From Pirellulales bacterium (GTDB lineage: Bacteria; Planctomycetota; Planctomycetia; Pirellulales; JALHLM01), in contig JALHLM010000091.1 of assembly GCA_022844585.1 (NCBI GenBank), positions 4,703-14,436 on the forward strand: a DNA stretch of 9,734 bases. The letters are read 5' to 3'. Both the position numbers and the translations under genes were made by a program. Within the stretch, counting starts at the first letter, position 1. Each line of letters begins with the position of its first letter. Of the stretch, positions 1-7,089 are shown in pieces. Below the pieces are notes generated by a model. It was given only the letters and a program-made list of their open reading frames with translations. It was not told the DNA's origin and did not search any database.

Positions 1-85
1 AGCGCGCGGTAGACAGCGTTTTTTTCCAGCTTGCTCCGGGCGCTGACGCTTCCGGCTCCAGGAAATTCGAGTGCGGCGACTTTGT
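1..85. other. Short sequence downstream of the A2M gene, no assignable gene
   Basis: After the A2M stop, two minus-strand frames stay open to the left edge, but none has an ATG, GTG or TTG within this stretch, so a downstream gene would have to start further left. A run of seven T (20-26 on the plus strand, so A on the transcribed sense) is not preceded by a convincing hairpin, and I do not call a terminator. Confidence 0.4.
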
Positions 86-3000
86 TCAGTCCTCCACCCC
101 CACCTTCATCTCGTCCGAGTTCCCCTTCAATTCCGGCGCGTACATCGCCTCCGCCCGGGCGGGCAGGGCGCTGAACAGGCCGGGGATTTCCGCGCGGAGC
201 CGGTACGCGACGCTGTGTTTGCCGCGCGAGAGCGTGCGGGCGAAGAAGACGGCGCGTTCGTCGCGGAATTCGACGTACGCGCCCAGCGAGTTACCGGTGT
301 AGCCGCTGCGGAGGTCGACCGGCTCGAAGCCGGCGGCTTTCATGTCTTCGAAGATCAGGTACTCGTAGTCATTCTTGCTGTCGATCTCGAGTTCGATTTC
401 GATCAAGTCGCCGCTCTTCACCGTGGCGAGATTGGGCAGTTCCTGGCGCTCGTACTTCTCGACCTTCTGGCTCACCACCTGGCCGCTCGATCCGGCGACT
501 TCGGTCGATTTGTCGACGCGGTTCAGTTTGTAGAACTTGCGGTTGACCTTGATCTCAAGGCCGGCGCTGGTGATGAAGTCCTCCAGCGTGAAGTTCGTGA
601 CATAGGCGTTGTAGTAGAGCGGCCCGGCGCCTTGCTTGCGCAGTTCGACCGTGTGCTCGCCGTCGGTCACGGCGGCGCCTTCGAGCACCAGCTTGTTGTC
701 GAAGGTGAACAAGTCGGCGGCGGTGATCTTGACTTCCTTTTGTTTCTGGCCGTCAAGCCAGACCTCGACCGTCATGTCCGGCTTGGTTTCGCCGGAGGCG
801 CGGAGGAAGTCGGCGAAAGATTCGACCACGAGCGCCGTATCTCGGGTCGAATTCCAGTAGGTCGAGTGCTTGCGGTTGTTGAGCAGATACTTCACCAAAC
901 GCCGCGCGGTCTCGCCTTGCGGGTCGGTCTTCGCCAGCAACTTGAGGTAGTAGGCCATCGCCTCGATGTCGTTGCCGTACCAGTACCACCAGTAGCTTTC
1001 GTTCGGCAGTTTCAGATATGCGGTCTGATTCTCTTCGTCTTGCACCAGGTATTGCGAAATGTTTCTGAGCAGCATGTCGAGCTTTTCCTGTTGCCCTTCC
1101 TTGTGCATCGCCAGGCCGAACATGCCCAGGCTGTAGACCGAGAGTTTGGTGCGATCGCGGTAGATCCGCTCGCGCATTTCGTCCTGCGGTGCGCCGGCGT
1201 CGGCCAGCACCATGTACACGAAGGCGTCCAGGTCGTCGGCGAATTCCTTGTACGGATCTTCCTTCTCGGGAAAGCGCTTGAGCCGCGCGAGTTGCTCTTG
1301 TTGATACGTCTTCAACCACTCGACGCCGCGCTCCAGCACGTCGGGGACGATCGCCACGTCGTTCTGCTGGGCAATTTGTAGCCCATGCACGACCACGGCC
1401 GTGGTGTGCGGCCAGGAGTGTTCGCCGTAGCCGGAGAACCAGCCCCAACCGCCGTCGGAAAGCTGCATCTCAGTCAGCCGATCGACGCCGTCGCGGACCA
1501 TCTTCTGCACTTCCGCCTCGTCGAACACCGGGTTGCGATCGAAGCGCTTCCAGCCCTTCGCGCGCTCTTGATCGTCGCCGATTTCTTGCGCATTGAGATT
1601 TGTCCGCTTCTCCTGAATCGCCTTCAAGTCGAGCTGCATTTCCATCAGCACTTTCTGCGTCACGACCGTCGGCAGGAAGCGATTGAGCGTCTGCTCGGTG
1701 CAGCCATACGGATAGTCGGCCAGATACGGCAAGGCGTCGACCATTGCGCCGGCTAGTGTGGGTGAATAACGGACCTCGATCCGCGACTGCTCGGCGCGGC
1801 GTTCGGCCGGAATCTTGAAGGTGATCTTGCCTGAGTTCTCGTCCGGATTGAGCGCGCCGGCGAACGACTCGGTCTTCAACATGCCATGCACGTAGGACGG
1901 GAACTTCATCTCGATGGCGTCGGATTCCTCATCGGTGAGCGCCTTCATTCGCACGACGGCTTCGCCCTCGCGCTCGACGCGGACCCGCCAATCGACGCGC
2001 TGCTCGCCACCGGCGGGAATCGTCACGGTTTGCGACGGATTCGCCGGCGCGGCAATGACATTGCCGTCGAGTTCCAGCACGACTTCGACGGACTTTTCCT
2101 GCTCCAGGTAGTTATGCACGTTCGCCGAGATCGCGACCTCGTCTTTCTCGACGAAGAACCGCGGGGCTTGCAGGCGGACGATCAGGTTTTTCTTGGTGAT
2201 GACCTCGGCTTCCCCCTGGCCGACGCGCGTGCCGGCGCCCATGCCCCAGGCGCGGATTTTCCAGGTGGTGAGATTTTCCGGCATGTCGAGCGCAACTTCG
2301 CACTCGCCGTTTTTCTCGGTGGTGATTGACCCGACCCAGAGCGCGGTGTCGGCAAAGTTGGTGCGCACCGTCGGCTGAACCTGAGTCACGCCTTGATCGC
2401 GCCCCTTCGCGAAATTGGCCTCCACGCCGAGCGACATACTATCTTCCGCCGCCGCATCCATGGGTGCCGCCGACATCGGCTCGGCGGGGCCCGGCATGCC
2501 TCCTCCGAAGCCGCCTGCAGCACCTCGAAATCGGGCTCTCCCTTCGTAAAGATCCACCGTCTGTGAGACCACTAGTTGCTGCCCATCTTTCTCCAATTCC
2601 TCGACGACCGATCCGCCGAAGATGCCTAGATCGTTCATACCAAGTTCGCCGCGCTTGAAGAGCGGTTGCCAACTATGCGCGAGGCTGGATTCGCTGCCTG
2701 GCTGATGTCCCCGGCGCCATTTCCAGAAAAACTCCTTGATCTCCGGCACATTCGAGCCGCCCGAGATGTACTCCACCGATTTGTCGTAGATGGCGATCAC
2801 GGTCGAGCCGACGAACGGTTCGCCGTTCAGGTCGGTCAGGCGCACTTTGACGGTCGCTTTCTCGCCGGGCTTGTAGTCCTTCGCCGAGGGTTCCACGGCG
2901 ACGTTGAACACGCGCTGTTCCGGCGGCACGACGATTTCCTTGGCTTCCTCGTAGAGTCGGCCGTCGGAAATCGTGACCGCCTCGACAAAGAAGTTCGGCA

Positions 3001-6000
3001 TGTCCTTCTTCGCCACGTCGATTTCGGTCACCGTGCTCTTGCCGGCGATGCGGACCAGCTTCGGCGGCAGGTAGACGCCGTTACTCGGGCGCACAAATAG
3101 CAACACCGTGCTGCCGGCGCGATCCGTGTTGATCTGCAGACGGACTTTGCCCCCCGGCGCGTATTCTTGCTTGTCCGGAATCAACTCCACGTTGTCGAAG
3201 CGAAACGACCGACCGTCAAAGCCTTGGCCGATGACGGTGAAGACATAGCCCCCTTCTTGTGTGTGGGCCTTCGCGTCGGTCACCTTGTACGACAACCGAT
3301 ATTGCCCCGGCGACGACGCAGCAATGCGTTGCGCGGCCTGGCCTGTGGCGTCCGTCGCCAGGTCCCAGGCCTGCACCTCGGTCTCGACCGGTTTGCGCTC
3401 GGCATCGTACGTGACTCGCAACAACTGCAACTTGCCTTGGCCTTGGACCGGCTTTTGGTCGATGGTGTGCGCGGCGAAGTTGGCCTGGATGGTATCGCCG
3501 ACGCGGTAATAGCCGCGATGCACCCAGGCGTGGACGCGGAACGGCTCGCGCGCTACTTGCACGGCGCCGGTTCCGACGATCGTGCGGCGCGATTCGTCGA
3601 TCACTTCCGCGGTGATTTCGTAGCGATGATCCTGGTCGCCGTGGAGCTCCTTGGCGACCGACGTATCGATTTCAATCTTCACCGTGCCGTCGGCGCCGAT
3701 CGCCACTTCCTGCTCCGCGACGACCTCGGGCGGATCGCTGCCGCCGAACCACCACGAGGGATGCGGACGCAGGCAGCCCCAACTGCGGAAGCCCGGATAC
3801 CAGGAGTAATCGTACGCGAACCACCAGTAACCGCGGCCATAGAACCAATCCCAGGGGCCGACCGGATACCATTCCTCGGTGTGCGCGGTGCGCATCACTT
3901 TGTACTTGACGCGGGCATTCACCACCGGCGCGCCGAAGTAGTAGTTGGCCTTCACGGTGGCCGTGATCTTTTCGCCGAGCATCACCGGCTCAGTCGGCGC
4001 TTCGACCAGCACTTCATATTCCGGCTTCTTATACTCCTCGACGCGGAAACTTCCGCCGCCGTAGTTGGCGACGACTTCCTGCACATCGCCCTTTTTCACG
4101 CGTTGTTCGACGTACATCGAATACGCGCCCAGCTTGGCTTCGTCGCCGAGCGGGAATTCGCCGACCAGTCCGCCGTAGGCGTCGGTGGTGAATTCTTTCT
4201 CCAGGACCTTTTCGCCCTGGGGATCGTTAATCACCACGGTCAACGCCAGGTTGGCGAAATCGGAGAGATTGTCGTTGTCGTATTGCGCCTGCCGGACCCA
4301 GAACTTGAATTGCACCTTCTGGCTGGGGCGATATACCGGACGATCGGTGATGGCGAAGGCCTTCGTCGCGTTGTAGGCGGCGTCGTACGATTCGCCGTAC
4401 CAGACGTTGTTGTAGCCCAGGTACGCGAGCCGGCCACGCGGCGAGCGGGCGATGAAGAGCCACTGGTAATCCTGCGGAATGCGCTCGGCGCTGAGCGTCA
4501 GCATGCCGGAATCGTCGGTCGCGTCGGCGAGGTTCTTCGTCTCGATGTAGTTCCGCCCGTTCTGACGTTGGCGATGCGCAAAGCCGAACGATTCGATATT
4601 CATCTTCGCCAGCGGCGCGCCGGTCGCGGCGTCGGCCACGTAGAGCAGCGACGATTGCTGCATGCGCTTCTTGACGATCACGGTGTCGGCCACCCAGACG
4701 ATCATCCGGGAATTGTTGCCGTCGGCCATCCTGGCGATGACGAGATACGCGCCGGCGCGCTGCAACGGAGAAGCGACCGTCACGCGATCGTCAACGTGAT
4801 CGGGACGGGGCTTCAGATCGAGCGACCATTCCGCGGTCTTCGCGCCGAGATACCGCGATTCGTTTTCCATCACAATGCGGTAGCCGATGTTCTCGATCTG
4901 CATCTTCTGCCAATCGAGTTCGGCCGGATTCGAGCGCAAATACTCTTTCACATCCGCCAGCAGTCGATCGACGCGCAGCGAGTGTGCTTCGAACGTCACC
5001 TGGGACCCGTTGCGGAAGCGATACTCAAACGTGGCCCCCTTGCCGGCGGGCTGCGACGCGACTGGCTCGAAGCGGCCCCAGTTCTTGACGATCTGGTCGA
5101 GACGCAGTTGGCGGTAGTTTTCGTTGCCGGCGCCGTAGACCTTGATGCAGCGCCGCCATTGCTCCGCGGCTTTGGGATACTGCCGGCGGTTCTCGAAGAT
5201 CGACGCCAGTTGCTCGATCGCCTCGTCAGCGCGTCCCGTGGCCGGTTCGTCGGCGACCTTCTGATAGATGCGGATGTAGTTGAATTCGTCCGGAAGAGTG
5301 AATCGTTTGATGCCCGTGGCGAGCCGCGCGATGGTTTCGGACTCGGCCAGCGTGTGCAGAGCAAACGTGCCGGTGTCTTCTTTGTCGCCGTCACGCCCCA
5401 AGCGCCAGCCGCCGTAGGCCAAGGTCTGTTCGCCGAGTTGCGATTGCCAGAATTGCGCCAGCGTCATCCGCACGTCGTTGAGCCGATCGGGCGAAAGCTC
5501 CGCCGCTTGCGCCAGGCACCACCGCCAGCGTTCCCCGTCGCTCGTCGCTTGGTCAAACGAGGCTGGCACGCGGTGATAGACGGGATTACCTTCCGCATCG
5601 ACCGGCGCGCCGCCGGATCCGCGGCCGCCGTACCAGGCCTCCTCGTAGTCCGGCAACACGGACAGGTCGGTCAACGATTGCAACCGCCAGGCGTCATTGA
5701 AACCGCGGTTGCCCATCCAGGCGGAAGCGAAGCGCAGATAGAAATCGCCGGCGGCCGCGTGATCTTCGTCCTTCGCTACGAGCGGTATCGCGCGCACCAG
5801 CAGTTGCAACGCCTGCACGCGGTCGCGCTCGAACGTGCCGACGCGCTGCCCCGCATTGCCACGTTGCCCGCGCTCGAACTTGCCGGCGACGATCATCCCG
5901 TAGTGATCTCCACCTTGCAGGAAGCTTTCCGCCGCGGCGAGCAGCATGCGCCAATCCTCGCCATGCGCGGTCACAACTTCGTCGCGGAAACCGTCGACTT

Positions 6001-6253
6001 CATGGACGCGGCCCAATTGCCGCAGGCATTGGAGGGCCGTGTTGAAATCGGCCGGCGCAGTGGCAGGCAGTTGCTGCGGGTCGGTGAGCACCTTGCGGAA
6101 CGCGTCAAACGACTCGGCGTAGTTGCCGTCGTCGTAGAACTTCTGCGCCTGGTCGCGCGACGCGACTACTTCCTCGGCATTGCCGATTGTTCCCATCCAA
6201 GTTACCGCCGCCAAGAGTGCGATTGCCGCCACGAATCCATATCGCTGGTTCAT
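86..6253 (-). CDS. Bacterial alpha-2-macroglobulin family protein with CTEQ thioester motif, exported
   Basis: Very large protein, 2055 residues from the preferred ATG (6253-6251). Visible in order: signal peptide (1-26), helical TPR-like N-terminal part (about 35-60 and 345-375), MG2-type segment with ITDRPVYRPSQKVQFKFWVR (about 636-655), aromatic-rich insert (795-836), bait-region-domain-like segment (about 1016-1099), Gly/Ala/Met-rich linker (1243-1273), A2M core starting RTNFADTALWVGS (about 1297), thioester domain with YPYGCTEQ (Cys-1518, Gln-1521), and a C-terminal MG10-like domain (about 1885-2055). Family members are thought to trap proteases: bait cleavage exposes the thioester, which binds the attacker covalently. 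Here that role is inferred. The signal peptide lacks a lipobox Cys, so a soluble periplasmic or secreted protein is likelier than a lipoprotein. An ATG at 6316 would add 21 residues (MAQCRAAQGG...) and bury the signal peptide, so I reject it. Before the chosen ATG there is only a weak GGAA. The stop is TGA at 86-88. Confidence 0.94.
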   Translation of the reverse strand: MNQRYGFVAAIALLAAVTWMGTIGNAEEVVASRDQAQKFYDDGNYAESFDAFRKVLTDPQQLPATAPADFNTALQCLRQLGRVHEVDGFRDEVVTAHGEDWRMLLAAAESFLQGGDHYGMIVAGKFERGQRGNAGQRVGTFERDRVQALQLLVRAIPLVAKDEDHAAAGDFYLRFASAWMGNRGFNDAWRLQSLTDLSVLPDYEEAWYGGRGSGGAPVDAEGNPVYHRVPASFDQATSDGERWRWCLAQAAELSPDRLNDVRMTLAQFWQSQLGEQTLAYGGWRLGRDGDKEDTGTFALHTLAESETIARLATGIKRFTLPDEFNYIRIYQKVADEPATGRADEAIEQLASIFENRRQYPKAAEQWRRCIKVYGAGNENYRQLRLDQIVKNWGRFEPVASQPAGKGATFEYRFRNGSQVTFEAHSLRVDRLLADVKEYLRSNPAELDWQKMQIENIGYRIVMENESRYLGAKTAEWSLDLKPRPDHVDDRVTVASPLQRAGAYLVIARMADGNNSRMIVWVADTVIVKKRMQQSSLLYVADAATGAPLAKMNIESFGFAHRQRQNGRNYIETKNLADATDDSGMLTLSAERIPQDYQWLFIARSPRGRLAYLGYNNVWYGESYDAAYNATKAFAITDRPVYRPSQKVQFKFWVRQAQYDNDNLSDFANLALTVVINDPQGEKVLEKEFTTDAYGGLVGEFPLGDEAKLGAYSMYVEQRVKKGDVQEVVANYGGGSFRVEEYKKPEYEVLVEAPTEPVMLGEKITATVKANYYFGAPVVNARVKYKVMRTAHTEEWYPVGPWDWFYGRGYWWFAYDYSWYPGFRSWGCLRPHPSWWFGGSDPPEVVAEQEVAIGADGTVKIEIDTSVAKELHGDQDHRYEITAEVIDESRRTIVGTGAVQVAREPFRVHAWVHRGYYRVGDTIQANFAAHTIDQKPVQGQGKLQLLRVTYDAERKPVETEVQAWDLATDATGQAAQRIAASSPGQYRLSYKVTDAKAHTQEGGYVFTVIGQGFDGRSFRFDNVELIPDKQEYAPGGKVRLQINTDRAGSTVLLFVRPSNGVYLPPKLVRIAGKSTVTEIDVAKKDMPNFFVEAVTISDGRLYEEAKEIVVPPEQRVFNVAVEPSAKDYKPGEKATVKVRLTDLNGEPFVGSTVIAIYDKSVEYISGGSNVPEIKEFFWKWRRGHQPGSESSLAHSWQPLFKRGELGMNDLGIFGGSVVEELEKDGQQLVVSQTVDLYEGRARFRGAAGGFGGGMPGPAEPMSAAPMDAAAEDSMSLGVEANFAKGRDQGVTQVQPTVRTNFADTALWVGSITTEKNGECEVALDMPENLTTWKIRAWGMGAGTRVGQGEAEVITKKNLIVRLQAPRFFVEKDEVAISANVHNYLEQEKSVEVVLELDGNVIAAPANPSQTVTIPAGGEQRVDWRVRVEREGEAVVRMKALTDEESDAIEMKFPSYVHGMLKTESFAGALNPDENSGKITFKIPAERRAEQSRIEVRYSPTLAGAMVDALPYLADYPYGCTEQTLNRFLPTVVTQKVLMEMQLDLKAIQEKRTNLNAQEIGDDQERAKGWKRFDRNPVFDEAEVQKMVRDGVDRLTEMQLSDGGWGWFSGYGEHSWPHTTAVVVHGLQIAQQNDVAIVPDVLERGVEWLKTYQQEQLARLKRFPEKEDPYKEFADDLDAFVYMVLADAGAPQDEMRERIYRDRTKLSVYSLGMFGLAMHKEGQQEKLDMLLRNISQYLVQDEENQTAYLKLPNESYWWYWYGNDIEAMAYYLKLLAKTDPQGETARRLVKYLLNNRKHSTYWNSTRDTALVVESFADFLRASGETKPDMTVEVWLDGQKQKEVKITAADLFTFDNKLVLEGAAVTDGEHTVELRKQGAGPLYYNAYVTNFTLEDFITSAGLEIKVNRKFYKLNRVDKSTEVAGSSGQVVSQKVEKYERQELPNLATVKSGDLIEIELEIDSKNDYEYLIFEDMKAAGFEPVDLRSGYTGNSLGAYVEFRDERAVFFARTLSRGKHSVAYRLRAEIPGLFSALPARAEAMYAPELKGNSDEMKVGVED
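1691..1702 (-). other. CTEQ thioester motif codons in the A2M gene
   Basis: The codons TGC ACC GAG CAG encode Cys-Thr-Glu-Gln within YLADYPYGCTEQTLNRFLP. In thioester-containing A2M and complement proteins the motif is CGEQ or CXEQ, and the Cys side chain forms an internal thioester with the Gln. Both reactive residues are kept; only the second position is Thr instead of Gly. The downstream Gly/Trp-rich helical segment (SDGGWGWFSGYGEHSWPHTT) fits the alpha/alpha-toroid thioester domain. That the bond actually forms is inference. Confidence 0.85.
2435..2527 (-). other. Gly/Ala/Met-rich linker at the bait-region position of A2M
   Basis: Residues 1243-1273 of the A2M protein (RGAAGGFGGGMPGPAEPMSA and onward to about EDSM) are low-complexity and rich in Gly, Ala, Pro and Met. 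They precede the A2M core that begins RTNFADTALW. In eukaryotic A2M the exposed protease-cleavable bait region lies just before the equivalent segment, so this is the natural candidate for the bait. The basic residues at its start (GRARFRG) would suit trypsin-like proteases. The position is seen; the bait function is inferred. Confidence 0.5.
3746..3871 (-). other. Aromatic-rich insert in the A2M protein
   Basis: Residues 795-836 hold 9 Trp, 6 Tyr and 4 Phe in 42 positions, with runs such as GPWDWFYGRGYWWFAYDYSW and SWWFGG, plus many Gly and Pro. It interrupts an otherwise ordinary macroglobulin beta-domain (VNARVKYKVMRT before, EVVAEQEVAIGADGTVKIEI after). It is neither a membrane helix nor a known catalytic motif that I recognise. 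It could be an exposed loop that binds carbohydrate, cell wall or membrane. Confidence 0.6.
6176..6253 (-). other. Signal peptide of the A2M protein
   Basis: The first 26 residues from the ATG at 6253 start MNQRYGF, continue with a hydrophobic stretch (VAAIALLAAVTWMG) and end TIGNA before EEVVAS. This is a short positively charged n-region, a hydrophobic core and an Ala at the -1 cleavage position with Gly at -3, as for signal peptidase I. There is no Cys to lipidate, unlike the E. coli YfhM-type A2M lipoprotein. The cleavage site is judged by eye. Confidence 0.75.
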
Positions 6254-6515
6254 CTGTTGATTCCGACTGAAAAGCCTGTTCCCGGTTCCGCCCTGCGCGG
6301 CGCGACATTGCGCCATTAACTTAACGCTCGAGCAGGCGATTTCTTAGCGAACCTGTCACACATCCAGAACCGCGTGCGCGTGCCTCTTGCGAGCTGTCCG
6401 CTGATGACATTAACGACGACGCGAAACCGCGGAAAGTTCTCCCGCGGCCACAGGTTTCCGCCCACAGTGTAGGGCCCGGGTGACGGAATCGTCCATGCAT
6501 TCCGCTCGCAAAACT

Positions 6516-6712
6516 GTAGGTCAGGCACCGCGGCCGATGGGAACAACCTTAGACTGCGAGAAATCGCCGCCCCACCCAAAGAGGCCGCATGCGACGTGCC
6601 TGACAAAAGCGGACGTCGAACTGTCAGGCACGTCCCGGGCCTGCGTCTAGGGATGTTGCCACGTCTGGAGTTATTACATCTCGGATTGCTTCGTCGGCGG
6701 TGCCTGACCTAC
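6516..6712. repeat. 197-bp MITE-like or REP-like element with 16-bp terminal inverted repeats
   Basis: GTAGGTCAGGCACCGC at 6516-6531 is the exact reverse complement of 6697-6712. The match continues imperfectly outward (6507-6515 against 6713-6721), giving 22 of 25 positions. Inside, and concentric with it to within half a base, lies a second perfect inverted repeat (6593-6605 with 6622-6634). All four arms share GTGCCTGAC or its complement, at 6520-6528, 6596-6604, 6623-6631 and 6700-6708. Both outer ends carry GTAG, the tetranucleotide found at the base of REP sequences mobilised by RAYT-type Y1 transposases. No open frame of transposase type lies inside, so it would be non-autonomous. No clear target-site duplication is visible. 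Confidence 0.7.
6593..6634. repeat. Inner 13-bp perfect inverted repeat (hairpin)
   Basis: GACGTGCCTGACA (6593-6605) pairs perfectly with TGTCAGGCACGTC (6622-6634) across a 16-nt loop that itself contains GACGTC. As RNA it would form a stable stem-loop downstream of the CHAT gene. It is not followed by a T-run on either strand (GCATGCGGCC on the minus side, CCGGGCCTGC on the plus side), so it does not look like a standard intrinsic terminator. It could still protect a 3' end or act as a recognition site. Confidence 0.75.
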
Positions 6713-6749
6713 TGCTTTTCGAGGGCAGTGACGACGCTTCCGTGACGAT

Positions 6750-7067
6750 TTACGGCCGCGCCGCTTGCTGATTCGGCGCGTCGGCGGCATCGACTTCCAC
6801 CGGCTCGATGCCCGGGTCGACCAGCAGATACCCGGACCAGAAGAACGGATGCTTCGCGGTGAGTTCCGTCGAACCGCTGGAGCGTTTGACGCGTGGCTCG
6901 GTTTCGGAGTCCACTAGGCCGTCGCGCGCGAGCACCACGCTCCGCTGCCAGGCCGCGGCGGCCGAACTGTGCGGCAACTCTTGGGCGAACTCCCGCATCA
7001 ATTCATAACAGGTGCGCCCGCCCGTGCGCCAACGGCTCAACAACACCGTACGAGTGCCGGTGGACAT
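6750..7067 (-). CDS. C-terminal fragment of the CHAT-domain protein, in the -1 frame
   Basis: This frame encodes MSTGTRTVLLSRWRTGG and ends with KHPFFWSGYLLVDPG and a Pro/Ala-rich tail. It matches the end of a CHAT domain, where an ..aGaRsvv.sLW strand and a terminal HPFFWSGYLL-type strand are expected. The frame is open upstream, and the homology continues a few codons further (SLLCGL), so this is the displaced end of the neighbouring gene and not an independent gene. The ATG used here overlaps the TGA of the upstream part (TGATG), so a 105-residue piece could in principle be made by reinitiation. Stop TAA at 6750-6752. The simplest reading is one gene broken by a single-base indel or by a sequencing or assembly error. 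Confidence 0.8.
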   Translation of the reverse strand: MSTGTRTVLLSRWRTGGRTCYELMREFAQELPHSSAAAAWQRSVVLARDGLVDSETEPRVKRSSGSTELTAKHPFFWSGYLLVDPGIEPVEVDAADAPNQQAARP

Positions 7068-7089
7068 CAGTCCGCAGAGCAAAGAAACA
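7067..7089 (-). other. Frameshift site with TGATG overlap in the CHAT gene
   Basis: On the minus strand the frame reads GTG TTT CTT TGC TCT GCG GAC TGA. The frame one base back reads ...TCT TTG CTC TGC GGA CTG ATG and continues the CHAT domain (LLCGLMSTGTRTVLL). One extra T in the TTTCTTT run would restore GADVFLLLCGLMSTGTRT. No canonical X-XXY-YYZ slippery heptamer is in phase, which argues against programmed -1 frameshifting. An indel in the pyrimidine run, real or technical, is most likely. Confidence 0.75.

Larger units (their letters stand above)
6254..6749. other. Intergenic region between the CHAT and A2M genes
   Basis: About 500 bp between the TAA of the CHAT gene and the chosen ATG of the A2M gene. 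Its main content is the nested inverted repeat at 6516-6712. The stretch 6254-6515 should carry the A2M promoter and leader, but I see no convincing -35/-10 pair. Two CCGCGG hexamers (6427-6432 and 6442-6447) could form a small hairpin upstream of the gene. A 96-codon minus-strand open frame (6316-6606) whose stop overlaps the rejected ATG at 6316 (TAATG) has no recognisable protein character. Confidence 0.6.

Noticed and set aside
1..85. Possible downstream gene or terminator after the A2M stop
   Set aside because: There is no start codon in the open minus-strand frames, and the T-run at 20-26 lacks a convincing hairpin. Too short to judge.
71..1381. A 436-codon plus-strand open frame with a GTG start
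   Set aside because: It lies antisense to the C-terminal thioester and MG10-like parts of the A2M gene and shows no domain, signal or ribosome-binding site of its own.
3167..6319. A 1050-codon open frame on the plus strand opposite the A2M gene
   Set aside because: Its translation is rich in Arg, His, Leu and Val without recognisable domains, as expected for the antisense of a GC-rich gene. The minus-strand A2M reading is unambiguous, so this is a shadow.
6427..6461. Small inverted repeats around two CCGCGG hexamers and GCGGAAA/TTTCCGC as a possible operator or riboswitch
   Set aside because: The pairings are short, compete with each other and match no RNA family I know. In GC-rich DNA they are easily due to chance.
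6316..6606. A 96-codon minus-strand open frame in the intergenic region, its stop overlapping an ATG as TAATG
   Set aside because: It begins inside the inner inverted repeat, has no recognisable protein features, and the ATG it overlaps is not the preferred A2M start. Coupled translation is therefore not supported.
7076..7089. Programmed -1 ribosomal frameshift in the CHAT gene
   Set aside because: No in-phase X-XXY-YYZ heptamer is present (GTG TTT CTT TGC) and I see no clear downstream stem-loop. A single-base indel explains the data better.
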